A stretch of DNA of 64,000 bases. Source: Ulota crispa (lineage: Eukaryota > Streptophyta > Bryopsida > Orthotrichales > Orthotrichaceae). Each line of letters begins with the position of its first letter. Within the stretch, counting starts at the first letter, position 1. This document shows, piece by piece, positions 1 to 10,697 of this stretch. The stretch covers positions 16,306,001 through 16,370,000 of the forward strand of contig OY987243.1 in assembly GCA_963920765.1 (NCBI GenBank). The letters are read 5' to 3'. The position numbers were made by a program, and so were the translations under genes. A model generated the notes under the pieces. The model did not search any database. It saw only the letters and a list, made by a program, of their open reading frames with translations, and had not been told where the DNA came from.

Positions 1-467
1 GTGGCTTTAACTCTCCTAGTAGTGTGAACAATAAGTACCAAAAGTACAATTCATCCTTGCTAAACAAAACTGACAACATTTGCAAGGTGTAAGTACCCTT
101 TGTAAAAATCATAACTTTTTATTACAAGCAAGTGAAAAAACCCTTTTCTCAGTTTCAACCTTGATTCTGAGTAGAAAGAACATGGGACAAGTATTTAATT
201 TTTGGGCAAAAATTTGCCTAAATATTACCTCAAAACCTAAGTGGCAAATGTAACACTAGAAAAATTCATGAAAAAAATGGATGAATTTGTCAAATCCCTC
301 CGTCCGTTTGCACCAAATTTGGCAGCTTTTGGATGAAAGCTACTACTATTAGTAGATTTCTTGGATGAATATACACATGTCGTTGATTCTGTCCAACTCT
401 ATCCAAATTTTCCTTACGTGCTGGCATGATGGGGTGCGTGTTGCTCTACTAGGGAAAAACAAAAAAT
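1..467. other. AT-rich spacer, no gene seen
   Basis: No plausible coding region and no complete element termini were recognised here. The sequence is AT-rich non-coding DNA running up to the first MITE. Confidence 0.5.
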
Positions 468-469
468 TA

Positions 470-792
470 GGGGGCTTCAAACATCAAATTTTTTGGTAAC
501 TCACGTCGTGATTCACCTCTGTGAATCCACTAGTGAATCTTGACATGACTCACCTTTGGACTTCACTCCTAACGTGATTCACGTGAGGAGTGAATTTTAG
601 GAACTCACTTTTGTGGCTTTGTAGGGCTCATTTGCCTGCGTCCTCAAACCCCCAAATTTCTTTCGCAGAAATTTCTGCAAACTCACGGGTGTCTCAGACT
701 TTGCTTGTGCGAGGGAACAAAAAAAATTCACTAGTGAGCGGAGATCCGTGAGGTGAGAAGATCGAAGACTAGATTTTATGTTTGAAGCCCCC
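470..792. mobile_element. MITE with GGGGGCTTCAAACAT termini
   Basis: A 323-bp non-autonomous element. The left end reads GGGGGCTTCAAACATCAAAT and the right end is its near reverse complement (ATTTTATGTTTGAAGCCCCC). A TA dinucleotide flanks each side, so a TA target duplication is possible, but TTA/TAT also fits and the superfamily is left open. The interior repeats GTGAATC/GATTCAC several times. No coding capacity. Confidence 0.65.
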
Positions 793-797
793 TATTA

Positions 798-1193
798 AGG
801 TAGTCGCTCTAAAACCGTCACTTTAAGGGCTGTTTTGGATTTTCAAGTGCTTTTCAAGATGTGAAGATTTTTTGCTTAATTTTTTGTCAAAGAGAAATGG
901 ATGCTAAATGTAACCCAATTTTTTCCATATTTTTTGAAGCATTATTGAATTATTGATGAATTTTCAAAGTTTTTTGTAGTAGGCACCTATCTGTGACCCT
1001 AGATCTCCCATAAAGTGTCCCCTTGCAACTTGTAAAGAAATCAAGTGAACAGAGGAGTATGATTGGCTCTCGCAATAAAGTACACCTTTTCTTTTAAGAC
1101 TAAGAAGGGTCCATTCAAGAACCATCTCAATCCATTCTTAGATGGGCTATGGATTGTTTTAAATGTGAGGGTTGCAATTAGAGCCGACTACCT
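798..1193. mobile_element. AGGTAG-family MITE, copy 1
   Basis: A 396-bp element with inverted termini (AGGTAGTCGCTCTAAAACCG / AGAGCCGACTACCT), flanked by TA. Its interior matches the copy at 22753-23161. The right TA overlaps the TTAA used by the next element, so the TTAA element appears to have inserted at its edge. Seven elements with this terminus occur in the window. Confidence 0.65.
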
Positions 1194-1196
1194 TAA

Positions 1197-2119
1197 CCCC
1201 TAAAGGACCATGGCCTTTATTTTGTCAAAAGACACTCAAAACTGCCACTTCTATATGAAAGAGTAAAAAAATTTGAAGATTGGTCTTTTTGCATATCTAA
1301 CTGTAGGATCTTGTACTAGACTTGTACAAGAATGTGTTATTCAAAATTTAAAAACTTTGACCGCACAGATTGCAAGATATTTGCATTTAAAGTATAAAAA
1401 ACAAGGTTTTTTGCACCTTGCAAGACTAGATTATTTGACTTTGAATTTTTTTAACTTAAAATTTTTGGACCATGGAGTTTTGAGGTTTATTTTTTTATGG
1501 TGGGGAATTGAGTTGAGAATCTTTGCAACAAAAACCAAAACAAAAAATACATAATTCTCATTCTTAAAAAAAACATCAAATAGAAGAAGGTTTGAGACTG
1601 AACAAAATCTTACATTGTTAAAAACCTTGCAATGGAATTTAATCACAATAATCCCAATGGTGAGATTGTTCTAGCAAACAATCTTCACCCTTTCCAATAG
1701 TTCCTTTTGCAAAAATATTAAATTTGCATTCAAAAATGAAGTTTATAAGTTATTTTTTCAAAGCAAACCCACACCTAGCCACAAACTAAAACTTCTCATA
1801 ACTTTCATCTCATCTATTAGAATTCAATGATTCAAAGCTTCCCACGTCTATATAAGTCTAAAGAACCTATTTCAGATTTTTATTAAAAAGAAACAAATTT
1901 TTAAAAAAAGTCTTTGGCTACCCAATTTTGCCTGTTTTTAGAAATTCATGCATAACTTCTTCAATAAATGTCAGAATGAAGAAAAAATTACATTCCCATG
2001 TAGATCTTTGCATTCCTTACCTTCAGTAAAAGTTTCATAAAATCACGCAATTTAGTTTAACCATAAGTACATGCCCAAAATCCAATTGTCCCCCGAGGGG
2101 ACAGATGGTCCTGTCGGGG
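1197..2119 (+). mobile_element. TTAA-flanked element E1
   Basis: A 923-bp element bounded by TTAA (1193-1196 and 2120-2123). The left terminus is CCCCTAAAGGACCATGG and the right ends in TGGTCCTGTCGGGG, its imperfect reverse complement. Just inside the right end is the palindrome TTGTCCCCCGAGGGGACA. The interior blocks (AAACTGCCACTTCTAT near the left, ACTAAAACTTCTCATAAC near the right) recur in most other copies. Short open frames inside are not conserved between copies, so it is non-autonomous. Confidence 0.75.
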
Positions 2120-2123
2120 TTAA

Positions 2124-2732
2124 ACGCTGCGTGGGACTCATTTTCAAGAGTACAACTAATGAGTGGCAAGAACTGGAAACTACTAGGGCTCCTTCGGATT
2201 TTATGGCTGTATGGCAAATAAATTACATGGGGGAAAATAATGGCAGGAATGTGGGATTCGGGAGAAGGTAGGCCATACTCGTGAGATACGGTACCAGATA
2301 GCCATTGATATACGAGACACCGCTCTGTCGCTGGCACATGCCAGCCAAAAAATACGCAGCCGGGGTGCTTGAGATGGCGCCGGCGCACCTGGAAAACGTG
2401 TGCCCCTCACTCGCCCGCAATCGGCGACTTTGCTGTTTTGCTGCCGGGCCTCAATCGACGCAAACATATAGTGGATCTTGCAGTGTTGCAGCAAGTTCGA
2501 GACGCTAGTGGATGTCGGATCAAACCCATTTCCCACGAAGCAGTTCGCGACTGTGAATCGAAGCGAATCGAGGCCGGGACTGCGTGCATCGGGTTGGTGG
2601 GTTTTTTTAAAATCGAGCGACGCACTGCATTAGGGAGGGGTTTTGCTTGCTTGCTTGCTTATTAGCCGGATCCTAGATTGAGGGGGCATTGGGGGGCGAG
2701 AACATTGTGTGAGAGAGTTCGGGATATCGATC
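2124..2732 (+). promoter_or_regulatory. Presumed promoter and 5' leader of the CYP74 gene
   Basis: About 600 bp between element E1 and the CYP74 start codon. Base composition rises in GC from about 2300 onward, as in the genes of this window. A (GCTT)n run lies at about 2645-2660. No clear TATA box was identified and the transcription start is not known. The element copy immediately upstream could have changed regulation, but nothing in the sequence shows this. Confidence 0.4.
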
Positions 2733-4205
2733 ATGGCGGTGCCGCCGGGTGCAGCAGCAGCAGCGTCGACGACGGCGATGACAGCATCCAGTTTGCCTCT
2801 GCGGGAGATTCCAGGTGACTATGGGCTGCCCTACTATGGGGCCGTGAAGGATCGACTGGACTACTTCTGGTTCCAAGGCGAGGAGAAGTTTTACCAGAGC
2901 CGCATTGAGAAGTACAAGAGCACGGTGTTCCGAGTGAACATGCCACCAGGCCCAATCATCGCCAAGGACTCGCGAGTGATCTGCGTGCTGGACCAGAAGA
3001 GCTTCCCAGTGCTCTTCGACGTGGACAAGTGCGAGAAGAAGGATGTCTTCACGGGCACGTATATGCCAGCTCTCAGCTTCACCAGCGGCTACCGCGTGTT
3101 GCCATATCTCGACCCCAGCGAGGACCGGCACACGAAGCTCAAGCAATGGTGCTTCGACGTCATCGCGAAGAATGGGCGCAACTTTTTACCGGAGTTCCAC
3201 AAGGCGATCACGGAGTCGATGGTGCTGTGGGAGAACGACGTCGCGAGCGGGAAGAAGGGGGACGTGACGGGGGAAGTGAAGCAGTTTGCATTCAACTTCT
3301 TGTTCCGGGCGATCTGTCACCACGACCCGGCCGCGCCCGGGCCGGGGAGCCTGGGGCGCGACGGCGGCGGCCCCGGCGCGAGCCTGTGGACGTTGCCGCA
3401 GCTGGCGCCCATCGCAGGGCAAACCGGCCTGCCTCACCCGGTGGAGGAGATCGCGTTACGCACCATCCCGATCCCGTCTTTTCTCGTGAAGGGGAAGTAC
3501 GACGCCATTCACAACTTCGTGAAAACGTACGCCACTGAAGCGCTGGACATGGCGGAGGCGAGCGGCATCGAACGCAACGATGCCATAGCCAACCTCGTCT
3601 TCTTCCTCTCCTTCAACGGTTACGGCGGGTTCAACATCTTCTTCCCAGAGCTCATCGCCTTCATCAGCGCCGCCGGAAAGGACCTCATGCACGATCTTCA
3701 CGAGGAGGTGACAGCCGCTGTCGCCGCCACCGACGGCCAGGTCACCCTCAAAGCCCTCGAGAACATGCCGCTGCTGAAATCCGTCGTCTACGAAGGCTTC
3801 CGGTTCAAGCCCCCCGTGCCGTACCAGTACGCCCGCGCCAAAACCGACTTCGTCATCGAGAACCACGAGAACTCGTTCCAAGTGAAGAAACACGAGATGC
3901 TGTATGGGTTTCAACCGCTCGTAATGCACGACCCCAAGGTCTTCGCCAACCCCGAGCAGTTCCAGCCGCGCCGCTTTCTGGGCTCCGAAGGGGAGCAGCT
4001 CATCCAGTACGTCTTCTGGTCCAACGGCCCGGAGACGTCGACGACAACGGTGCACAACAAGCAGTGCGCTGGCAAGGACCTTGTCGTGACTATGTCGCGC
4101 GCGTTCGTCGCCGAGATGTTCTTGCGGTACAAGGACTACACGCTCGAGATCGACGGCGCCGGAAACGCGGCCAAGTTCCTCTTCACCGCCCTCTCCAAAG
4201 CTTGA
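2733..4205 (+). CDS. CYP74-family cytochrome P450 (allene oxide synthase-like)
   Basis: An intronless 490-residue protein, the usual size for CYP74 enzymes without a long transit peptide. CYP74s use no O2 or reductase; they rearrange fatty-acid hydroperoxides to allene oxides (toward jasmonate/OPDA), aldehydes or divinyl ethers. Visible motifs: the family opening PLREIPGDYGLPYYG (from residue 22), the I-helix FNGYGGFN (294-301) with no normal P450 acid/Thr pair, ExxR at E354-R357, and the CYP74 heme loop NGPETSTTTVHNKQCAGKD with the cysteine ligand at residue 445. The start at 2733 (ATGGCG) is preferred: the frame is open back to 2709, but that codon is GTG. The heme loop and I-helix favour allene oxide synthase over lyase or divinyl ether synthase. 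The HPL/DES alternative is not excluded. The Ala/Ser/Thr-rich first 20 residues may be a weak plastid signal or leave the enzyme cytosolic. An unusual Gly/Pro-rich stretch (PAAPGPGSLGRDGGGPGA) follows ICHHD. Confidence 0.93.
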   Translation: MAVPPGAAAAASTTAMTASSLPLREIPGDYGLPYYGAVKDRLDYFWFQGEEKFYQSRIEKYKSTVFRVNMPPGPIIAKDSRVICVLDQKSFPVLFDVDKCEKKDVFTGTYMPALSFTSGYRVLPYLDPSEDRHTKLKQWCFDVIAKNGRNFLPEFHKAITESMVLWENDVASGKKGDVTGEVKQFAFNFLFRAICHHDPAAPGPGSLGRDGGGPGASLWTLPQLAPIAGQTGLPHPVEEIALRTIPIPSFLVKGKYDAIHNFVKTYATEALDMAEASGIERNDAIANLVFFLSFNGYGGFNIFFPELIAFISAAGKDLMHDLHEEVTAAVAATDGQVTLKALENMPLLKSVVYEGFRFKPPVPYQYARAKTDFVIENHENSFQVKKHEMLYGFQPLVMHDPKVFANPEQFQPRRFLGSEGEQLIQYVFWSNGPETSTTTVHNKQCAGKDLVVTMSRAFVAEMFLRYKDYTLEIDGAGNAAKFLFTALSKA

Positions 4206-5040
4206 AAGCTCTCTCTTTGTCTCTCTTGCACTTATCAGAAGACTTGATGTAAAGTACTAGCTGGGTCCTTCTAGATTGTGCATAAGTACTCCAGATCGAT
4301 CACGCTACGGCAACCGATCGTTCGGATAAGTGTTGATAGGTAACTACGCATCCAGAATTCGGATAATGAGGGATCTTGCGTGAAAGATGCGAAGGGTTTG
4401 TCTTCCGTAGCTGTGGGTTCCTTTGGCAAGGAAGAACTTGTTACATTATTTTGTCTAGTAGGTAGGGGCTCTCTGAGGAGAGTTTTGCGAAAACCCCCTC
4501 TGTACGATTATTGAGATTTGCAACCTTCTTCTCCGGTTTTTGAGGTTTTTGATCTGCATCACGTCTCGTTTTCGCATCGCATTTGTACATGTTTGGGAAG
4601 GAACTGCAAAAGCGGCATTCCATAGCATTTGTCGATCCTCAGGTGAACACTGAACAGTCCTTGCTGGAGTACTGTCACTGTCACTGTCACTGCAAATGTG
4701 GATTCTTTCACTGTGAAGTACGAAACTGACAGTGTACAATAATACCAATACCTACACTAATTCATATCTCTTACAAATACTTTGACGTTGGGATACTAAA
4801 GGTCCATTCCCACATGGACCCAGCTTTCAGGGTTTTAGGGAACCTGGAACGTGCAATTGTTCCCTGGCATTGAAGGTTTTTTTTGCTTTTGAGATTTTTA
4901 CCAAAAGCAAGCGTGACGCAAGGACTTAAGGACGTCGTGTTCACACATAATCTTTGATGATTACTGGCCCCCCTCTCCTGGCCCGCCACGTGTTGAACAC
5001 AATGGGGGGGTTCACATATCAGTTCTAGGTTTTAGTAGAA
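4206..5040. other. CYP74 3' flank, no gene seen
   Basis: The 3' untranslated region and downstream spacer of the CYP74 gene. It contains a short CACTGT tandem run (about 4672-4692) and a G-box-like CACGTG at about 4986, but no coding evidence and no element termini that I could pair. Confidence 0.4.
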
Positions 5041-5790
5041 CTTGTAGTCACTCTCGTTGTCGTGTCTGTGCTTCGTCTCTGCGCTTGTCATTAAAGAGCC
5101 TTTTGCTGCAGCTTTTAGCACCGTCTCGTTGCGTTCACGCTCTTGTTTTCGTCCGTGTTGACGCTGATTCCCGACCTCTTGCGCGAGCGTGTTGTTGTTT
5201 TCGTCCCTAGCTTCATCCTCTTGTCATTGCTTGAACGTTGTGACTTTGTGGTGCCGGTGCTGAGGTTAGAATTGAGGAGTTCATTGCAAACTCGTCTTCA
5301 TATTCAAATCTGCTGTTGTTGTTGCAAACTTTGCGGCCCTTTGATATCGCTGCGCATGAATACCTCTTGTGAATTCTAACGCCCAAGTCACGTGATTTTG
5401 TTGGTGCTTGGCGGAGCGGTGCTTTTCGAAATTGATCGACTAGCGCAAGGTAAGTTTCAGTTTTGCTTTTTGTATTTTGTTCCTCAGATGTTCAAATTTC
5501 TAATGAGTTTGTCTATGTTTGTAGTAGGGTTTAGAGAATGGATTGTGTTCAGACTATGGACTTTAAGTTTGGATTGTCCACCTCAATTAAATGAGATTTT
5601 TGCCCTAGTCATTGTTCTGTCGTTAATTGAAGTGTTGGTTGCTGTGAACTTCAAGTGTACACTGAAATTGGTATTTTATCATTTGTCCTTAGTTAATCCA
5701 CTCTAACAGTGGCTTCCTTGTTAGGGTTTCAAAGATTGGGAAATAGACGAGACTAGTGGTCCACCATCCGAAGTCATTCTAGCCATATGG
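5041..5790 (+). promoter_or_regulatory. 5' region of the Harbinger transposase relic, with possible intron
   Basis: The composition resembles a plant 5' leader (TC-rich, CGTCTC/CGTTG words). A consensus donor (CAAGGTAAGT, about 5446-5455) is followed by a plausible acceptor (CTTGTTAG, about 5717-5724), after which the transposase frame is open. The frame reads upstream of 5791 without a stop to about 5734. The first in-frame ATG is at 5806, so the true start probably lay upstream or was lost. Confidence 0.4.
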
Positions 5791-7101
5791 TTGTTCATTC
5801 AAACGATGATCCCGCATATCACCGCCCCCTTCCCCGCTTCTATCGATGATGACGAGGAGGACAAAATTGCTGCAAACTCCATTTTACGGAGGCTAGCGGA
5901 GCCAACGATTGATTACTTTGTCCCTTTGCAGAGTGCTTTGCACAGCTTTTGTCTTTTCACTTCATCATATTATGTGGAGGAAGATTTGGGGTTCTACGTG
6001 AAGCCCAGTTCAACCGCATGGTTCTCTCGCTTTGTTCTCACCGTGTATGATGACCAACGGTGGATGCAACTAGTTTGCATGCCCAAGCAAAATGTCTTCG
6101 CCCTATCACTTTTACTATCACCGCAATTGAGTCGTAAAGATACTAGGTATTGTGTAGCCATTCCTATTGTTGTTAGAGTTGCTTGTGCTTTATTCAAACT
6201 TGCTCAAAGGTCATCTCTACTTACGTATTTAGAGGTTTTTGTTATTGGCAAGAGTATCGTGTCCAAGATCTTGCAAGAAGTAGTCCATACTGTTAATGAC
6301 ATGTTGAAGGAAAAATTAAGTTGGCCAACCAAGGATCGTATGCACAGTATCCAATAGAAATTTACAGATCTGTGTGGGCTTCCATGTGTTGCTGGTGCCA
6401 TTGACAGAACCCATGTGTCCATAGCTAAATCCAGGAATTTCCCAGTAGACTATTACTACTTTAAAAGTGGTGGATACTTGTTGAATTGCCAAGCTGTGGT
6501 TGATAGTGAGAAAAGATTTCTAAACATAAATTTGGAGATACCGGGATCAACCAACGACTCTAGGGTTCTGCAAAGATATTCTTTGTATCATTTGGCAAAT
6601 CAAGGTACATTGTTTGCCGGGAACTCTGGTACAGACAGGTTTTCTCCTTACCTTATTGGAGATCAAGGTTATCCACTCATTCCTTGGTTGATGGTCCCTC
6701 ATCGTTAGAGCACTAACCTATCTCTAGCTGAGTCTCTGTTCAACAAGAAATTAAGAAAATGACATTGCATAGTAGATAATGCCTTTGGGATGTTGAAGTA
6801 GACGTTTAGGGAGCTTCTAAACAAGTCTGAGTTACATGTGTGCTTCATACCAGATGTCATTCTTTGTTGCGCAATTTTGCATAACATACTCTTCGGGCAG
6901 TTCCCCGAGGATGTTAAATATTTGTTGTGCTTTCTCCGCATACATGGTTACCACGGAGAGTCACTGGAGGACACCGTAGGGGACATTACCGATGTTGGAG
7001 AGGGGGTCCCAGAAATTGCTAGGACCGTGGCTGCTGCTGAGAAGAAACATCGGGCTTTACTTGAGCTCTCAAAGACCTCAAGTGCTTTAGGGTTACGGTA
7101 A
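5791..7101 (+). pseudogene. PIF/Harbinger transposase relic (HARBI1/ALP1-like)
   Basis: One reading frame runs through the whole region and matches the DDE nuclease of plant PIF/Harbinger elements: CAIPIVVRVACALFKLAQ-type N-terminal helix region, GAIDRTHVSIAK (first catalytic Asp), NCQAVVDSEKRFL, GSTNDSRVL (second Asp), LIGDQGYPLIPWLMVPHR, IVDNAFGMLK, and CCAILHNILFG near the end. The frame is broken by four stop codons at 6355 (TAG), 6706 (TAG), 6760 (TGA) and 6799 (TAG), with no frameshift seen. Each stop is one transition away from the residue expected in the family. The third catalytic position is Asp in VDNAFG where the family usually has Glu. The partner Myb-like relic is convergent downstream, the usual two-gene layout of these elements. 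The element's own termini were not found. Confidence 0.88.
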
Positions 7102-7578
7102 GAGTTTTATCATACCTTATTCTGTTGTTATCCTTTTTTGTTTTGTTGGCTTTGATTGTGGAAGTATGAAACTATTAATCAATTACAAGTACGACCTAAT
7201 TTTTGAGGAGCGAATCAAGAGTGCTCCAATGCTTTTGCCTTTCCTCAGAGAATTGAATAGTGGTAACAAAAAATGTATTTCTGATTATAAAAATAGATGT
7301 AGATATTCAACTTGCTTCAAACCCTCCGGTACAGGTAATACTGCAATTCCATCCTAAACCAATATTCACTACACCCGCTTCTACATTTTAAAAACAAACA
7401 CAAAACTAACCAACTACTCATGCACTTAGAATGCAAAAGCAGAGGCTCTGCATCCTAACGCATGGAGGAGGTGCCAAAAGGGCAGCATTTACCATCCTCA
7501 GATGTCTAGCCGGTCTCCATGGCGCTCAATGCCGCTGCCAAATGTGGTTCTTGCTCGCTACTGCTGCTGCCGATTTGG
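7102..7578. other. Spacer between the two Harbinger relics
   Basis: The 3' flank of the transposase frame and of the convergent Myb-like frame. Nothing else was recognised. Confidence 0.4.
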
Positions 7579-8885
7579 CTACTCCATCGCCATTTGGTCA
7601 CCGCTGCCAATGTTTGGGGTGTGGAAGTCTCTGCCCAAATTGGTAGCCATGTTGCCTGTTGTTTCTGCTGGCTGTCTAGGTTCAATGGGAGGTCCAGCCA
7701 ATCTTTCATAGGGTTGCATACGTGGTTCGATAGGTCTTACAGACCTCATCGTCAGAGGCTCCTCCCCTAAAGTTGGACTAAGGAAAGTTTTCCTTGCACC
7801 TGCAGCGTAGGCAGTGGTGGACTTTGCATTGCCGTGTCCTCCAAAGCTCCTACTGAGCACACTCAAAATGTCACAAAGGCAAACCACTATGTCATTTTGT
7901 ATTTCTATTGCAAGCTTAGCAAAAAATTTTGCTTCCATGGCAGTTGAATACAATCGTTGATCTTTGTCTCTTTGATGTTGCATTTGCTGCTCAAAAATCT
8001 TGAACTACGCCTCGATCTTCAGCCTCTCCATCTTGCGGTGAGAAACACTGAACTCCTCCAATTTCCTTGCCATAGTATGTCCTGCTGTTGTCATTGCGTC
8101 TGCCATAACTATATGTCCTGACATGTTCTTTTGTTTCACCCTAGTATTCTCGACACGCCTTCCCTGTGAGTATGAGGAATTACTTGAAGAATTGATAAGT
8201 TGTGGCATGACACCGTCTGAGACTCCTGCATCCAACCTAAGCGGAGGGGGTGTGAAATCGGTCAAAGGAGATGGAGGTACAATGGTCGGAGTGGACGGAT
8301 AGCTACAGAGAAGTGATGTAGAGCTCCCTAGTGACCAAGGAGGGTTGTTGGGGAAGTCAAGCCCATTTGGTGGGACTCCACCACCCCTGCTGCTTCGTCT
8401 TCTATGGGGAAGATGACTCCTTCTTTGCCTTCTGCTGTCCTTGCAATTCCTGCAAAGTTAGAGTTGTTACGGGTGAGATTGTCCCTGCCATGTGGCGGTG
8501 TGTTCTCGGGTCTTCCTCCAAACCATCCAGAAATGGATTTGTAAATCTCCACAGAAAAGTGCCAAGGTACGCCCTGCTCTTGTCGTTGCACAGTTGTCAA
8601 TTCCCAGTAGTCTTGCATGTTTCTCCCCGTGCGATGATGGTAGTCGGAGATCCTCTTGAACTCAGGATATACTAAGTTCCATTTGGCTTTGCAAGCATGA
8701 GCATCATGGAGGCATGGAGACAAGTTCTCTCTCATGATTCCTCAAAGATTCGGTTCTACTTTGGAGTGTAATTACCATGAGGTCGCGTTCGTCAATGACC
8801 TCCTTGTTTTGTAATGTCATTTTTTCTTTGTTGTGATTAGGGCCATCACCTCCAACTCACTCCAGTTGGGCCTCCTATCTTGCCT
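7579..8885 (-). pseudogene. Myb/SANT-like second gene of the Harbinger element (relic)
   Basis: Read on the minus strand from about 8885, the translation begins RRPNWSELEVMALITTKK, typical of the trihelix-type Myb/SANT domain that PIF/Harbinger elements encode next to the transposase. It continues with CKAKWNLVYPEFKRISDYH (about 8690) and ends with a coiled-coil-like, Gln/Arg-rich tail (MERLKIEA, then FKIFEQQMQHQRDKDQ). In-frame stops separate the first segments around 8735-8830. A frame change is needed between about 8330 and 8265, and one TAG lies at 8005-8007. In active relatives this protein binds the element ends and helps import the transposase. This copy cannot be translated in full. 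Confidence 0.72.
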
Positions 8886-10435
8886 AGGTCTTCAACTGCT
8901 ATTGCTTGGGTTGTTGGTTTGGGCAGGTACAACAGCCGGGGTAGTTGGAGTAGCACACAACGTTGCTGTAGCGATTGGTGTAGTAATGGAGTTATATGAG
9001 CTGGTTGGCGATGGTAAGCTGGAGCTGCTACGCACATTCGTCCGCGCATTGGTTGGGGTTGATGGCGTCCCGATGTGATGCTGCAGCAGAGTTGAAGCAA
9101 GAGGATGTTGGGAACTTGATGGGCTCTTGTATTGAGACGGTGGCCTACTATACTGCAAGGCGTTCACCGAGAAGCCCATGGCTTGTGCAACATACCAGAA
9201 AATGGTTGAGACATGCAGCGTTTGGAGTAGCGCAAGTGATACAAACAAAGGTAAAAGTTAACCAAACCCGCGCTACTGAATTTTAGTTTCAATCAAACTC
9301 TTATTGGGGCATTGGAGGGTGTTTGTGGGATATGCAGGTAAATTGTTCTTGTGTAGACTTTGTGGCAACGGAGGATTGAATGCAATGGAGGGAAGTGGGG
9401 TGTTCACTGGATTTAAAGAGTAGAAGCATTACAATCATGGCAATGAATAAAAGGATTTGAATAGATTGACGTTCTTAGCATTTGAAGGTTATGTTTGCAG
9501 TAATGGGGGAGTGGTGTAGCAGTCCTAGGTACCCACTCAAAATGTTGGGGCCATGTTTATGCTTGGAAGGAAGGCAATCAATTCAAGGAAGACGGGCAAA
9601 GAAGTTCATCAGAAGAACAACAACGATTTCAAGAGAGAATGCAGCATGCATTCATAGATTGTGAGAGTAGGAGCTGCAAGGAAGGGAAGAGAATCTACAA
9701 CACCTACAAGTAGCTTCATTAGTGTTTGATTATATGAAATGCAAAGGAGCCCTTGTGGCCTATTCACTACTGTTTTCTACGTGGATTCAAAATTTCACAA
9801 GCACTTACTAAGAGCAAATCTAGAGAGTACAAACTTCTAAACCAAACAAAAATTCGGACAACACTTTGTGCCACAAGGAAGCTAGGGGAAAGCAGCATTA
9901 ACATACAAAGGCAACACAGTGAAAAAAAAAAAGAAAAAAAAAGGACATGATACCGAGATTACTTTGGCAACTGCAGACGACAATTGACAAGGGCAGAAGA
10001 AGGCTGCAAAGGTCAAAGCTCTGCGGCACTGGTTAAGTAGGCAGCCCACTTTGGCATTGAACCGCCACTAAGAGAGGTCCCAAATTTGCAAAAGGGGGTC
10101 CCGATCGTATTTGATGCGAAATTTTGTAGGAGCGGTCTTTCCAAATGGAGGCCAAGAGCCATGCATACTAAAAACTATAATTAAAGGCCTGTAACTTTCT
10201 CAAATCCACGATTTCAAGAGATTTTTGTAAAACTTATTTCCTCTAACTAATCCCAAAAATCGTGGGTGTTATCCCAAATATTTCTCAAAAAGCCGCTATT
10301 ACCAACCCTGGCCCAACCTTGCCATTGTGGATCAGCCTCTAACACCTTGCGTTGATGTGACTCCCCCCCCCCCCCAAAAGCATGGCAAAAACCGCTACTT
10401 ACTAAAAGCAAAGTCCATGTGGGAACATACCATAA
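8886..10435. other. Probable remainder of the Harbinger relic and spacer
   Basis: The first few hundred bases are the upstream side of the Myb-like gene (short Ser/Thr/Pro-rich minus-strand frames, not confidently coding). An A-rich tract lies at about 9921-9943 and a C run at about 10364-10375. I could not find inverted termini that would bound the autonomous element. Confidence 0.3.
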
Positions 10436-10659
10436 GGGCTGCTTCACACTATGGCCAACCAAGTCAAGAGGCATTGGGATTTAGTGCCCAAACCTTGTTG
10501 AGAGGCCAAAGAAATGTGCTAGAAATAAGCAACAAAATGTTATTTTTGACACCTTTGGTTGTACTTACTGTGAAGCTTCCAAAGGTTAAGTCCAAAGGCC
10601 AAACTTTTGGCAATGAGCTTCCACAACCTCTCAACTTGAATGGCCATAGTGTGAAGCCT
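10436..10659. mobile_element. MITE, Harbinger-like, degraded right end
   Basis: The left end GGGCTGCTTCACACTATGGCC follows TAA. A matching inverted block (GGCCATAGTGTGAAGC) lies near 10641-10656, and a subterminal AAGTCAAGAGGC / CCTCTCAACTTG pair also matches. It shares termini with the element at 15273-15638. The last bases of the right end are altered, so the exact boundary and target duplication are uncertain. Confidence 0.5.
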
Positions 10660-10697
10660 TCAAAGGCCAAGCCAAAAGTCCAAAGTCATAGCATTTA

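Noticed and set aside
1197-1206. CCCTAAA in TTAA-element ends as interstitial telomere repeat
   Set aside because: Only one CCCTAAA unit per end, never tandem, and always part of a longer inverted terminus.
2709-2732. CYP74 start eight codons further upstream
   Set aside because: The codon at 2709 is GTG, not ATG. The ATG at 2733 has good context (ATGGCG) and fits the family's N-terminus.
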